A stretch of DNA of 64,000 nucleotides from Ilumatobacteraceae bacterium (GCA_009691255.1 SHUT01000003.1:1-64000); one strand, 5' to 3'. Positions 1-9,264 are shown, counted from the stretch's first letter. Translations and numbers: made by a program. The notes: generated by a model not told the origin, from the sequence alone.

Positions 1-485
1 TGTATTTTCGCAACAAAATGGGAACCGATTTTTCGTATCACAATGACGAAGAAAAAACCAAGGCTGCACACCTCGAACCCGGAGTCTTTACTACCGGAGA
101 TGTTGGCTATGTCGATGATGATGGGTACCTCTGGTTATCTGATCGCAAGATCGACATGATTATCAGTGGTGGTGTAAATATTTATCCAGCAGAGATAGAA
201 GGTGTTCTTTCGATGCATCCATCGGTGGATGACGTGGCTGTTATCGGGGTTCCTGATGAAGAGTTTGGCGAGAGCGTTAAAGCACTCGTTCAGCTTTTTG
301 AGAATGTACAACCATCAGACGATCTAAAATCTGAAATCTTGACGTATTGCCGCGGACTCTTGGCTGGCTATAAGGTTCCGCGCTCAATTGATTTCATTGC
401 TCTCGTTCCCAGAACCGGAACCGGAAAAATACAGAAGCAACCATTGCGTGCGCCTTTTTGGGAAGGGCATCAACGCCGTATCTGA
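1..485 (+). CDS. Acyl-CoA synthetase (ANL superfamily), C-terminal fragment at window edge
   Basis: Would activate a carboxylic acid to its CoA thioester through an acyl-adenylate. Only the C-terminal part is in the window. The frame is open back to base 3, so the ATG at 18 is internal rather than the start. The hinge motif GDVGYVDDDGYLWLSDR, the A8 loop IISGGVNIYPAEIE and the distal lysine motif GTGKIQKQPLRAPFW are all visible. The C-terminal lid domain resembles that of the full-length ligase at 6104, so the two are probably paralogues. A VOC-family gene follows 12 bases later on the same strand and is probably cotranscribed. The substrate cannot be inferred from this fragment. Confidence 0.9.
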   Translation, partial: YFRNKMGTDFSYHNDEEKTKAAHLEPGVFTTGDVGYVDDDGYLWLSDRKIDMIISGGVNIYPAEIEGVLSMHPSVDDVAVIGVPDEEFGESVKALVQLFENVQPSDDLKSEILTYCRGLLAGYKVPRSIDFIALVPRTGTGKIQKQPLRAPFWEGHQRRI

Positions 486-497
486 AACGGAGACACG

Positions 498-965
498 ATG
501 ATCGACTACAGCAGGTGTTATCACAATGGCGTACGAGTTGCGCATCTTGAAACAGCGATGGACGAGATAGGTGCGGCGTTGGGAGTGACGTGGTGCGAAC
601 CCCAAGTTCGGGAACAAAATGTTTGGTTACCTGGTGCTGGTGAGACAACTATTCCGTTGCGCTTTACTTATTCAGCGCAAGGCCCACAACACATCGAACT
701 ACTTGAAGGAGCTCCTGGATCAATCTGGGATGGTCGAGTGACGCCTGGTCTGCACCACGTTGGAGTGTGGTCAGACGACGTTGCAGGTGACACGACTGAA
801 TTGCTTAAATCCGGCTGGACTTTGGCAATGGCCCAGGCCAGCCCAGAGAAAGGATTTGGAGCATTCACCTATGTTCAACCACCTAGTGGGTTGATTGTGG
901 AGCTGGTGTGGAGCGCAATTCAGCCGATGTTTGAGCGCTGGTTTGCAGGGGGTCCGCTGGCATAG
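498..965 (+). CDS. VOC (glyoxalase/dioxygenase superfamily) protein
   Basis: A 155-residue single-module vicinal-oxygen-chelate protein. Candidate metal ligands occur at the expected places: His in VRVAHLE near the N-terminus, Glu in HIELLEG, His in GLHHVGVW and Glu in IVELVWS near the C-terminus, giving the 2-His/2-Glu arrangement of glyoxalase-like folds. ATG at 498 has an ACGGAGA ribosome site 6-7 bases upstream. It follows the acyl-CoA synthetase fragment with a 12-base gap. Members of this fold include epimerases such as methylmalonyl-CoA epimerase, isomerases and ring-cleavage dioxygenases; the specific reaction is unknown. Confidence 0.8.
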   Translation: MIDYSRCYHNGVRVAHLETAMDEIGAALGVTWCEPQVREQNVWLPGAGETTIPLRFTYSAQGPQHIELLEGAPGSIWDGRVTPGLHHVGVWSDDVAGDTTELLKSGWTLAMAQASPEKGFGAFTYVQPPSGLIVELVWSAIQPMFERWFAGGPLA

Positions 966-973
966 GGCTGCGC

Positions 974-2212
974 TTATTTGGGCTTGTCGCCCCATTCAAG
1001 ATGTAGTTCGTTCAGTGCGCGCAAGACAAAGCCGGGCATGTGAGTGAAATCATTTGTATCGGGAGCAAGCCTGAGATTTGGAAGTCGATCCAGAAGAGCG
1101 TTTAGAGCAGTTTTTTGCTCAAGACGGCTTAAGCCACTGCCCGGGCAGTGATGTTCTCCAAGTGAGAAAGCCATGTGACGTTTTGTGTTAGCACGAGTGA
1201 GATCGACTTGGTCTGCATTTGGAAAAATTGTGTCGTCGCGATTAGCGGCGGCGTATCGGATATGCACCGTTGCCCCAGCTGGAATATCAACTCCGGCTAT
1301 TTGCGTGTCAGTGACGACAGTGCGATACAAACCTTGAGTTGGAGACTCTAAGCGCATTGATTCTTCGAGAAATTGTTCGACAAGAGAACGGTCGTTGTAG
1401 ACGGCGTCATACAGACCGGGCTGGCGCAAGAGAATCCATAGTGCTGAAGTCATCGCAAACGTTGTTGTTTCGTTGCCGCCGATGTAGAGATGATCAATAA
1501 TGGTGATGATTTCGTGGTTAGTGAGTGGGCGCTCGCCATTGTAAACAGCGGTAGTGAGCGCCGAGATAACGTCATCATCTGGATTAATTCTCTTTTCTTC
1601 GATGGCGTGGTTGATGTAGTGCTGAAACTCGACAACTTGTCTTGCAACCCAGTTGTCTTGTTCGAGGGTCAGTGGACCCGAGAAGGGCAAGACCCATGCA
1701 GTGGACCATGCCTTGAGCTGAGGAATATCGCTAGCCGGAAAACCAAGAATGCGAGTGATGGCACGCACTGGCATTGGAACTGCAAAGGACTGCACAAACT
1801 CTGTTGTGCCGTGAGTGCTGATGCTGGCGCCTGCAAAATTATCAATTAGTTCATGAATCGTGGTTTCGATGAAGGACAACCAATGAAGAGATCCGGTTGT
1901 ATCGAAAAAATGATCCACCATGTCGCGGTATTGGCGATGCTCAGGTGGGTTCAAGGACAGAGGCGCAATGCGCTCCCAGCCAGTATTTTTATAGATGTCT
2001 AGGGACTGGCCAGATCTGGCTACAGCTGTGCCAGTGCGAAAAATTTCTTGATGCCTTAAAACATGAAGAACATCTTGGTAACGGGTGATGACAAACATTT
2101 TTGTTCCGGGCATTTGGTACACGGGCAATTCGTCTCGCAACCTTTGGTAGGTGGGGTACCAGTCTTCTTGTGTTGCTGGTGCATATAAATCAATTATTTG
2201 TTCGTTTGACAT
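974..2212 (-). CDS. Cytochrome P450 (soluble bacterial class)
   Basis: Haem-thiolate monooxygenase of about 412 residues with no membrane anchor. The I-helix motif GGNETTTF (near residue 247), the ExxR motif ESMR (near 284) and the haem loop FSLGEHHCPG with the axial Cys near 356 are all present. The ORF track begins at an upstream ATG (2242), but GGGGG sits four bases before the ATG at 2212, so MSNEQ is the better start. It is a single minus-strand gene, convergent with the VOC gene and divergent from the SDR at 2287. Electrons would come from a ferredoxin and reductase that are not encoded in this window. Substrate unknown; an isoprenoid or steroid is plausible from context only. Confidence 0.93.
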   Translation of the reverse strand: MSNEQIIDLYAPATQEDWYPTYQRLRDELPVYQMPGTKMFVITRYQDVLHVLRHQEIFRTGTAVARSGQSLDIYKNTGWERIAPLSLNPPEHRQYRDMVDHFFDTTGSLHWLSFIETTIHELIDNFAGASISTHGTTEFVQSFAVPMPVRAITRILGFPASDIPQLKAWSTAWVLPFSGPLTLEQDNWVARQVVEFQHYINHAIEEKRINPDDDVISALTTAVYNGERPLTNHEIITIIDHLYIGGNETTTFAMTSALWILLRQPGLYDAVYNDRSLVEQFLEESMRLESPTQGLYRTVVTDTQIAGVDIPAGATVHIRYAAANRDDTIFPNADQVDLTRANTKRHMAFSLGEHHCPGSGLSRLEQKTALNALLDRLPNLRLAPDTNDFTHMPGFVLRALNELHLEWGDKPK

Positions 2213-2286
2213 CATCCCCCAATCACTGCCCACGATAGTCAATCTTGGGCTATCTCGTTACAGGTGGAGTTGGTTACTGTGGGCTG

Positions 2287-3246
2287 ATGACAACACAGAG
2301 CGGGTTTAGTGCAACATCAACAACGCAAGACGTCTTGGCCGGCATGGATCTCGCTGGCAAACGCTATTTAGTTACTGGTTCATCAGGTGGCCTCGGGCTC
2401 GAAACGACGCGTGCGCTCGCTGCACATGGTGCAACAGTTGTGATGGCAGCGCGAGATGAGGCCAAGAATGCAGCAGCAGCAGAATCAATTCGTCAAGAGC
2501 ATCCAGGCGCCGAACTTGAATTTATGACGGTTGATCTTGGGTCACTGGCATCAGTGCGCACTGCGGCGGCAACTTTTATGGCAGACCCACGACCGTTGCA
2601 TGCCTTGATTGCCAATGCGGGCGTGATGGCAACTCCGTACGGCACAACTGTTGATGGTTTTGAAACACAGTTTGGAGTCGATCATTTGGGGCACTTCTTG
2701 CTTGTACGTGAAATCTTGCCCAAGCTTGTGCAATCTGCTCCAGCACGGGTGGTTCTGTTGACCTCGGCTGGACATCGATTGGGAGATATTGATCTTGATG
2801 ATGTCAACTTTGAGAGTCGTCCATACGACCCACTGCTTTCATATGGTGCTGCTAAATCGGCAAACATCTTGCATGCAGTAGAGATAGACCGGCGCTACCG
2901 CGACAAAGGAGTACGTGCATTTGCCGTCCATCCTGGAGGCATTCACACCGAATTGGGTAGATATATGACAATGGAAGTGATCACCTCATTGATGGACCGC
3001 ATCGGTGAGCAAGGATCTTCATTTTCTTGGAAAACGATCCCCCAAGGCGCAGCAACAACGGCCTGGGCTACAACATCAGAGTTGCTCAATAACATGGGCG
3101 GTGCCTATTGCGAAGACTGCAATGTTTCGCCAGTGCTGGCAGAGGACGACGAAGGAATCAATGGCGTCGGGGTTGCTGCTCGTGCAGTAGATGCCACAAA
3201 GGCCGCGGCGTTGTGGCATCTCAGTGAGCGATTAGTCGCCCTATAG
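2287..3246 (+). CDS. Short-chain dehydrogenase/reductase, retinol-dehydrogenase-like
   Basis: NAD(P)-dependent alcohol/ketone oxidoreductase of about 319 residues. It has the Rossmann glycine motif TGSSGGLGLE, the NAGVM motif, a conserved Ser in LLTSAGH and the catalytic YGAAK. The extended C-terminus and the NAGVMATPYGTTVDGFE context resemble retinol-dehydrogenase/WWOX-like SDRs. The track starts at a TTG (2245); the ATG at 2287 (MTTQSGF) is preferred because it clears the divergent P450 start and leaves the fold intact. It is the first gene of a plus-strand run reaching LivF. Next to a carotenoid oxygenase, oxidation or reduction of an apocarotenoid-like alcohol or aldehyde is a reasonable but unproven guess. 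Confidence 0.88.
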   Translation: MTTQSGFSATSTTQDVLAGMDLAGKRYLVTGSSGGLGLETTRALAAHGATVVMAARDEAKNAAAAESIRQEHPGAELEFMTVDLGSLASVRTAAATFMADPRPLHALIANAGVMATPYGTTVDGFETQFGVDHLGHFLLVREILPKLVQSAPARVVLLTSAGHRLGDIDLDDVNFESRPYDPLLSYGAAKSANILHAVEIDRRYRDKGVRAFAVHPGGIHTELGRYMTMEVITSLMDRIGEQGSSFSWKTIPQGAATTAWATTSELLNNMGGAYCEDCNVSPVLAEDDEGINGVGVAARAVDATKAAALWHLSERLVAL

Positions 3247-3290
3247 TCAGAAGTTTTTTGGCATGCGGTGGGCTTGCTACGGTGCTTGGT

Positions 3291-3698
3291 ATGGCAACAA
3301 TATTGGTTCACATTGTTATTCGCGACGGCCATGAGGCCGAGTTTGAAGCAATTGCAAGAGATCTACATCGAGCGAGTCATGCGGGTGAAAAAGGTTTGTT
3401 GCGCTATGAGTACTGGCGAGGGAGCGAACCCCGCTCGTATTACACGCTGTTGTCGTTTGTTGATTTTGCGACGTTTATTGCTCATCAAACAAGCGAGCAT
3501 CATGAAACTGCCTCTCCGCAACTTGGTCCGATGGTGGAGTCTTTGCGCCTGGAATGGGTAGACCCAGTGGATGGGGCATCGGATTTGCCAGCCACGAACG
3601 CCCAAGACTTGTCTGCTGCGTCAGATGAATTGACGCGGGTCTATGCTGGTCGTTTCGCGGCAAGTGTCGCACCGTGGTGGGGGCCACTACGGCACTAA
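3291..3698 (+). CDS. Antibiotic-biosynthesis-monooxygenase (ABM) domain protein
   Basis: About 135 residues beginning MATILVHIVIRDG; the upstream start at 3258 in the track lacks support. The N-terminal half has the ABM/dimeric alpha-beta barrel pattern: first strand ILVHIVI, EAEFEAIARDL helix, then GLLRYEYWRG and YYTLLSFVDFATFIAHQTSEHH. This family includes cofactor-free quinol monooxygenases and haem-degrading enzymes. The C-terminal third (after LEWVDPVDG) is not recognisable. It lies between an SDR and a carotenoid oxygenase, 44 bases after the first and 17 before the second, so it is probably cotranscribed. Function unassigned beyond the fold. Confidence 0.7.
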   Translation: MATILVHIVIRDGHEAEFEAIARDLHRASHAGEKGLLRYEYWRGSEPRSYYTLLSFVDFATFIAHQTSEHHETASPQLGPMVESLRLEWVDPVDGASDLPATNAQDLSAASDELTRVYAGRFAASVAPWWGPLRH

Positions 3699-3715
3699 TA
3701 AATGGGGAGAGCACA

Positions 3716-5077
3716 ATGACCGACATTCTTGATAAGCCTGGTGATCAAGAGAAGCCTTGGTTTTTGAGCGGCAACTACGGCCCAGTTTTTAATGAAGCGA
3801 CTGCTCATAATTTGCCAGTCACTGGGGCAATTCCGCCAGCACTGTCGGGGTTGTATGTGCGTAATGGTTCAAACCCTCATGATGGCACCGCCGGCCATTG
3901 GTTTTTTGGTGACGGAATGGTGCACGGTGTTCGCATTGAAGGCGGACAAGCGAAGTGGTATCGCAATCGTTATGTTCGTACAACAAAGTTGGCACAAAAT
4001 CTTGACGCGATGGATCCCGTTGCAATGTTTGACCCAACGGCAAGTGCCGCCAATACACATGTGATCGGACATGCTGGTCGTATTTGGGCGCTTGAAGAAG
4101 GTCATCTTCCGTATGAGTTGAGCCAAGAACTCGAAACACTTGGATGCGATAATTTTGGCGGCAAGCTCAATACCGCATTCACTGCACACCCAAAGTTATG
4201 TCCAGAGACAAAAGAATTGCACTTCTTTGGATACGGGGCAGTTGCACCATTTTTGACCTATCACGTGCTTGATGCGAAAGGCCAACTTGTGCACTCGGCG
4301 CCGATTACAACACCCAAAGGAACCATGATGCATGACTTCATGATCACGCGCGATCATGCAATCTTTATGGATCTTCCTGTGGTCTTTGATCTTGACAATG
4401 CAGCTAAAGGCTTGTCTCCCATTGGATGGGACGACAACTACGGGGCACGCATCGGCATCGTGCCGCGCATGGGAACAAATGCCGACATTCGTTGGTTCGA
4501 TGTCAACCCGTGCTATGTGTTTCATCCACTTAATGCCTATGTCAGCGGTGACGAAGTCATCTGCGACGTTGGTCGTCACGAATCAATGTGGCGTGGTTCG
4601 ATGGAAAATGGAACACCATCATTCATGCACCGCTGGAGATTCAACATGGTCACTGGTGCTGTACATGAAGAACAAATGGACGATGTTGCCCACGCGTTCC
4701 CGCGTGTTGATGACCGCGTTGTCGGCTTAAAGCATCGCTTTGGCTATGTTGCGTCACCTCGTGACGGAACCAAGGGAGACTTTAGTGACCCGAGCACAAT
4801 TGTTAAATACGATATGTCCAACGGTTCAAAGACAAGCCATGATTTAGGACCTGCTGCGTTTCCGGGTGAGTTTGTCTTTGTGCAAGACACCGCCACCGGA
4901 GCAGAAGACGACGGATGGGTGATGGGATTTGTGTATGACAGGATGACTGATTCGAGCGATCTTGTGATTCTTGACGCTAAAGATATGTCTAAGCCTCCAG
5001 TTGCACGTGTGCATTTGCCACAGCGAGTTCCGTTTGGTTTTCACGGTAGTTGGATCGATGATTCAACGATGCCCTAA
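3716..5077 (+). CDS. Carotenoid oxygenase family protein (RPE65/CCD/lignostilbene dioxygenase)
   Basis: A 453-residue non-haem Fe(II) dioxygenase that would cleave a C=C bond of a carotenoid, apocarotenoid or stilbene. The four Fe-binding His contexts of the seven-bladed propeller are visible: FTAHPKL, GTMMHDFMIT, YVFHPLNAY and GFHGSWI close to the C-terminus. The N-terminal GLYVRNGSNP and GHWFFGDGMVHG motifs are typical of the family. The start at 3716 follows a GGGGAG ribosome site, so the 14-residue extension in the track is dropped. It is followed by a SnoaL gene. A second, divergent family member lies at 20767. Substrate class cannot be decided from sequence. Confidence 0.92.
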   Translation: MTDILDKPGDQEKPWFLSGNYGPVFNEATAHNLPVTGAIPPALSGLYVRNGSNPHDGTAGHWFFGDGMVHGVRIEGGQAKWYRNRYVRTTKLAQNLDAMDPVAMFDPTASAANTHVIGHAGRIWALEEGHLPYELSQELETLGCDNFGGKLNTAFTAHPKLCPETKELHFFGYGAVAPFLTYHVLDAKGQLVHSAPITTPKGTMMHDFMITRDHAIFMDLPVVFDLDNAAKGLSPIGWDDNYGARIGIVPRMGTNADIRWFDVNPCYVFHPLNAYVSGDEVICDVGRHESMWRGSMENGTPSFMHRWRFNMVTGAVHEEQMDDVAHAFPRVDDRVVGLKHRFGYVASPRDGTKGDFSDPSTIVKYDMSNGSKTSHDLGPAAFPGEFVFVQDTATGAEDDGWVMGFVYDRMTDSSDLVILDAKDMSKPPVARVHLPQRVPFGFHGSWIDDSTMP

Positions 5078-5094
5078 GAGAGCAGGTTGTCGCG

Positions 5095-5544
5095 ATGGCA
5101 TCTGATGCACTGCAATTATTGACTGACCGGACAGAGATTGTTGAGTTGACGGCAATGTATTGCTGGGCTCTTGATACTTGCTCTTATGATGCACTTGACA
5201 ACGTTTTTGTGGCTGATGCCACTGCTGATTTGTTTGAAGATCTCGTCGGAAGAGATGCCATCAAAGCGCGCATTAAACGGGCCCTTGAGCCACTTGACGG
5301 CACTCAACACATGGTTTCTAATCATGTTGTCAGCATTACTGGTGACACTGCGACATGTCGGTGTTATTTGCAGTCGCAGCATATTCGCAAGCAAGACAGC
5401 GGTGGCTCAAACTTCATGGTTGCTGGTCGATACGAAGACACATTAAAACGCACGTCTGATGGCTGGAGAATCACACATCGCGTTCTTACCACTATGTGGA
5501 CAGACGGAAACCCTGCCGTTGCTGGCGGTGGTCCACGTGCGTAA
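5095..5544 (+). CDS. SnoaL-like (NTF2-fold) protein
   Basis: A 149-residue NTF2-superfamily protein. SnoaL_4-type signatures are present: the helix TEIVELTAMYCWALD, the pocket strand GTQHMVSNHVV, and the C-terminal GRYEDTLKRT then GWRITHRVLTTMW. Homologues include polyketide cyclases, ring-hydroxylating dioxygenase small-subunit-like proteins, dehydratases and ketosteroid-isomerase-like enzymes, so the fold alone does not fix a reaction. ATG at 5095 follows the carotenoid oxygenase by 17 bases. It shares its fold with the next gene but little obvious sequence. Confidence 0.8.
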   Translation: MASDALQLLTDRTEIVELTAMYCWALDTCSYDALDNVFVADATADLFEDLVGRDAIKARIKRALEPLDGTQHMVSNHVVSITGDTATCRCYLQSQHIRKQDSGGSNFMVAGRYEDTLKRTSDGWRITHRVLTTMWTDGNPAVAGGGPRA

Positions 5545-5580
5545 TCACAATCATCAATTCAAAACAGCAAGGACACCCTC

Positions 5581-6075
5581 ATGACAAACGAACTTGATCC
5601 GATCAACATCAATGACTACGTATCAATTCAAAGACTCATTAATCGGTACGCAGATGCGGTGATTCATCGCACTGGTTCACAATGGGCAAGTTGCTGGGCT
5701 GACGATGCAGTCTGGGATCTTGGTGGCGGACGCTTAGTTGAGGGCAAAGATGCAATCGTGAAGTTGTGGTATGCCGCAATGGGCGGAATCTCGTCCGTAG
5801 TACAGAATGTGCACAACGGAGAAGTTTGGCAAGTCGCTGATAGTTCAGCAGAGGCCACAGGACGTTGGACAATCAGTGAGCGTTTTAAGCGTGCCGATGG
5901 GGCAACCGGAATCTTGCTGGCACATTATGACGATGCGTACCGCAAGATAAATGGAGAATGGTTGTTCACTCGGCGCTTTTTGCAACCCCACTACCACGGC
6001 CCAGCCGATCTTTCTGGGGAATTTCTCAATAGCAAAGAAATGTTGGCCAAGCGAGGTGTCCCCGCTGATGTCTAA
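5581..6075 (+). CDS. SnoaL-like (NTF2-fold) protein
   Basis: 164 residues; a second NTF2-fold protein in tandem with the one at 5095. Recognisable elements are IQRLINRYADAV, the acidic pocket CWADDAVWDL, the strand VVQNVHNGEVWQV and the C-terminal YRKINGEWLFTRRFLQPHY. The pair may form a heteromer or be an old duplication; both are inference. An AAGGAC ribosome site lies just upstream of ATG 5581. The AMP-ligase follows 28 bases after the stop. Confidence 0.78.
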   Translation: MTNELDPININDYVSIQRLINRYADAVIHRTGSQWASCWADDAVWDLGGGRLVEGKDAIVKLWYAAMGGISSVVQNVHNGEVWQVADSSAEATGRWTISERFKRADGATGILLAHYDDAYRKINGEWLFTRRFLQPHYHGPADLSGEFLNSKEMLAKRGVPADV

Positions 6076-6103
6076 CGGGTATGAAATCTTCTAGCGTTGA
6101 CAC

Positions 6104-7642
6104 ATGCCTTCTTTTGTAACTGAACTTGCGCGAGCACGTCCACAAGAAATTGCTGTTCGCGATTCAGATCACACATTTACATGGCAGCAGGTTGGAGACA
6201 TTCTTAATCGCACTGCCAACAATGTCTTGGCAGTAGATCTAGGGCTCCGTCGTCGCGTTGCAGTTTTTGCAGAGAACGCTGCCGAGACAGCGTTTGCGCA
6301 TCTTGGATGTTTGTTCGGTAGCGCGTCTACGGTGCCAGTTAATTTTCATCTCAACGCCGAGGAGGTCGCCTATATATTGGTCGACTCAGATTCGCGCATA
6401 CTTTTTGTCGGACCAGAAACATTTGAGCGAGGCATCGCCGCTGCAGAGTTGGCTCGTGCGCAAGGAGTACAGCTCAGCGTTGTTGGATGGGGAGTCAGCC
6501 ATGCACAGGTGACTAATTGGGATGACTGGCTGAGTGCTGGTGATGCCACTGATCCGCCCCTTGATGTGCAACCACGCGCCAACCTCTTGTATACGTCTGG
6601 CACAACAGGTCAACCCAAGGGAACCGAATTGCCGCCAACCATGTTTGCTGGCGGTAGCACGATGGCAGAGCACATTGAAGGCATGAAGAAGAATCGCTTT
6701 GCTGACTTTGGAACACATCTCGTGGTTGGTCCGATGTATCACACTGGTCCACTTAACGGAATGCGTTTGTTGGTATGTGGTATTGCGATGGTGATCCTGA
6801 ACAAGTTTGACGCGCAAGGCACTTTAGAAGCAATCGACCTATATAAAACAGAGTCCTCCGTGATGGTTCCGACTCACTTTGTGCGACTGCTGGCATTACC
6901 TGCGGATGTGCGTAACAAATATGATCTGTCGTCTATGAAGTTGGTGGCGCACACTGGCGCAACGTGTCCTGTCGATGTCAAGCGCTCGATGATTGAGTGG
7001 TGGGGTCCTGTGTTTACTGACGCCTATGGTGCAACTGAGGTCGGAACAACATGTTCTATTTCAAGCCAGGAGTGGTTAGAGCATCCTGGTTCGGTTGGGC
7101 GCACGGTTCCGCCGTTCTCGGCACTTGTGTTAGACGACAACGACAACGAGTTGCCTGCCAATACAGAAGGTCGACTGTTTTTTAAAGATGCGACTGGGCG
7201 GGGAGTGATTTATCCTAATGATGCTCAAAAAACAAAAGCGGCAAATATTACCCCTGGTGTATTTACGCTCGGAGAAATTGGCTACATCGATCAAGATGGG
7301 TATGTATTTATTACTGATCGTTTCAGCGACATGGTGGTGTCTGGTGGTGTAAATATTTATCCCGCAGAAGCTGAACAAGTGTTGGTTCAACACCCTGGCA
7401 TTCTTGATGTGGCATGTATCGGAATCCCTTCTGCTGATATGGGTGAAGAACTCAAAGCAATTGTGATTCCCCGCGATGTATCGAACCCACCTGCTGCCAC
7501 AGAAGTATTGGCTTTTTGCCAAGAACGGCTAAGCAAATACAAGTGCCCACGAACAGTTGAGTTCGTTAGTGATTTGGGTCGCAACACGATGGGCAAAATA
7601 AATAAACGAAAATTGCGCGCGCCGTATTGGGAGAAAACCTAA
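6104..7642 (+). CDS. Acyl-CoA synthetase (ANL superfamily), full length
   Basis: A 512-residue acid:CoA ligase. The P-loop LLYTSGTTGQPKG (about residue 165), the A5 motif AYGATEVG, the hinge GEIGYIDQDGYVFITDR, the A8 loop VVSGGVNIYPAEAE and the terminal lysine motif MGKINKRKLRAPYW are all present, so it is intact. Its C-terminal domain closely resembles the truncated ligase at the left edge of the window. It lies just before a crotonase gene, the usual pairing for CoA-dependent catabolism of an aromatic or fatty acid. No membrane segment. Substrate unknown. Confidence 0.93.
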   Translation: MPSFVTELARARPQEIAVRDSDHTFTWQQVGDILNRTANNVLAVDLGLRRRVAVFAENAAETAFAHLGCLFGSASTVPVNFHLNAEEVAYILVDSDSRILFVGPETFERGIAAAELARAQGVQLSVVGWGVSHAQVTNWDDWLSAGDATDPPLDVQPRANLLYTSGTTGQPKGTELPPTMFAGGSTMAEHIEGMKKNRFADFGTHLVVGPMYHTGPLNGMRLLVCGIAMVILNKFDAQGTLEAIDLYKTESSVMVPTHFVRLLALPADVRNKYDLSSMKLVAHTGATCPVDVKRSMIEWWGPVFTDAYGATEVGTTCSISSQEWLEHPGSVGRTVPPFSALVLDDNDNELPANTEGRLFFKDATGRGVIYPNDAQKTKAANITPGVFTLGEIGYIDQDGYVFITDRFSDMVVSGGVNIYPAEAEQVLVQHPGILDVACIGIPSADMGEELKAIVIPRDVSNPPAATEVLAFCQERLSKYKCPRTVEFVSDLGRNTMGKINKRKLRAPYWEKT

Positions 7643-7663
7643 TTTGTTACATGAAAGGTAAAT

Positions 7664-8485
7664 ATGTCTGAATCAGTGCTACTCATTGATAATCCCGCAC
7701 CAATGGTGCGACGTTTCACGCTTAATAGACCAGAGAAACGTAACGCCCTCAACGACGACATTCGAGGTGCATTGTTTGATGCATTGCGCCAAGGGGACCG
7801 TGATCGCTCTATTTCGGTGATGATTATTCGCGGCGCCGGATCGTGTTTTTGCGCGGGATATGACTTAGGTTCGCCAAACAGCGATGTCGAACGAGCAATT
7901 TCGCGTGCCGACGGTTGGTGGTCGCGACATGTGGTGAATAACTGGTTCGAGATGTGGGATATGTCAACACCCATCATCGGTCAGGTGCACGGATATTGCT
8001 TGGCTGGCGGAACAGAGTTGGCAACTGCGTGTGATCTTGTGTACGTCGCAGAAGATGCAAAAATCGGGTACCCACCTGTTCGACTGATGTCGCCTCCTGA
8101 CATGCAGTGGCAAACATGGATGATGGGTTTGCGGCGTGGCATGGAGGCGTTGCTCACCGGAGACTCGATGTCTGGCACCGAAGCCGTGGCAGCAGGTTTT
8201 GCTAATCGCGCCTATCCAGAAGCAGACCTTGATGCAGCGGTGCTCGCAATGGCTGAGCGTGTAGCCAAGATTCCGCTTGATCTGTTAGCACTCAATAAGC
8301 GCGCGGCTCACCGAGCCATGGAAGTTATGGGAATTAGAGCAGGAATACGAGCCACAGCAGAGATCCAGGCACTCGGGTTTCATCAACGCTCATCAATAGA
8401 CTATATGGGTTCGTTTGCGACCAAAGGAGTTACTGCGGCGCTCAGCGAGCGAGATGCGAAATTTTCAGACTATCGAGAGGCGTAA
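7664..8485 (+). CDS. Enoyl-CoA hydratase/isomerase (crotonase) family protein
   Basis: 273 residues. Oxyanion-hole segments are FCAGYDLG and HGYCLAGGTELATACD, the latter carrying the Glu that corresponds to the first catalytic Glu of rat hydratase. At the second catalytic position (normally PE in the IGxPE motif) this protein has IGYPPVRL, so the second Glu is missing. That makes classical hydratase activity doubtful and points to an isomerase, hydrolase or other crotonase chemistry. It starts 21 bases after the acyl-CoA synthetase stop, with GAAAGG upstream of ATG 7664, and precedes the LivG/LivF pair. Confidence 0.88.
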   Translation: MSESVLLIDNPAPMVRRFTLNRPEKRNALNDDIRGALFDALRQGDRDRSISVMIIRGAGSCFCAGYDLGSPNSDVERAISRADGWWSRHVVNNWFEMWDMSTPIIGQVHGYCLAGGTELATACDLVYVAEDAKIGYPPVRLMSPPDMQWQTWMMGLRRGMEALLTGDSMSGTEAVAAGFANRAYPEADLDAAVLAMAERVAKIPLDLLALNKRAAHRAMEVMGIRAGIRATAEIQALGFHQRSSIDYMGSFATKGVTAALSERDAKFSDYREA

Positions 8486-8505
8486 GATAGCCATGGGGGT
8501 ATGAC

Positions 8506-9264
8506 ATGGATCTTTTAACCACGAACGGAATGTCTGTCACATTTGGGGGACTACGAGCGGTCAACAATGTTGATATCACGGTAGAAGAGGGAAAACTTGT
8601 CGGACTGATTGGCCCCAATGGTGCTGGCAAGACAACCTTCATTGACGGCATCACCGGATTTGTTCAGACGACTGGGCGTATCCAGTTCAAAGGCAAAGAA
8701 ATTGATGCGATGCCGGTACATGCCAGGAGTCGTTTAGGAATGGCGCGCACATGGCAGTCTCTCGAGCTATTTGATGACCTAACAATCGAAGAAAATCTGC
8801 AAGTAGCGGCAGAGCGACAGACGGTCAAGAGTTTTTTGACAGACATCATTCGTCCGACTCGTCAGCGTGAGAGAAGCGGAGTTGATTTTGCGATTGAAGT
8901 ATTGGGAATCCAAGATCTCGTAAAAAAACTTCCTAACGAAATCAGCCAGGGACAACGAAAACTAGTGTCGGCGGCGCGTGCATTGGCATCTCGACCTGAG
9001 TTGATCTGTATGGACGAACCTGCTGCAGGTCTTGACACGAGCGAATCCCGCGAACTCGGACTAAGTCTGAGGCGCATTATTGATGCTGGGATGACAATAT
9101 TTTTAGTAGACCACGACATGGGTCTAGTGCTAGATGTATGTGACTACATTTACGTCATTGAGTTTGGTCAAAAAATCGCCGAAGGAACACCGGCACAAAT
9201 AAAAACAGATTCGCGAGTGATTGAGGCATACCTCGGAAGCAGCGCAACAGAAGGAACACACTGA
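8506..9264 (+). CDS. livG: ABC transporter ATP-binding protein, LivG type
   Basis: A 252-residue ATPase of the branched-chain-amino-acid (HAAT) transporter family. Walker A GPNGAGKTT, the C-loop ISQGQRKLV (SQGQ rather than the usual SGGQ), Walker B ELICMDEPAAGLD and the switch His in VDHDM are all seen. GGGGG lies 6 bases before ATG 8506. It overlaps the next gene by one base (TGATG), so the two ATPases are translationally coupled. In known systems LivG and LivF form a heterodimer on permeases LivH/LivM with a periplasmic binding protein; none of those is in this window. In catabolic islands such transporters often take up aromatic or acidic substrates rather than amino acids. Confidence 0.9.
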   Translation: MDLLTTNGMSVTFGGLRAVNNVDITVEEGKLVGLIGPNGAGKTTFIDGITGFVQTTGRIQFKGKEIDAMPVHARSRLGMARTWQSLELFDDLTIEENLQVAAERQTVKSFLTDIIRPTRQRERSGVDFAIEVLGIQDLVKKLPNEISQGQRKLVSAARALASRPELICMDEPAAGLDTSESRELGLSLRRIIDAGMTIFLVDHDMGLVLDVCDYIYVIEFGQKIAEGTPAQIKTDSRVIEAYLGSSATEGTH

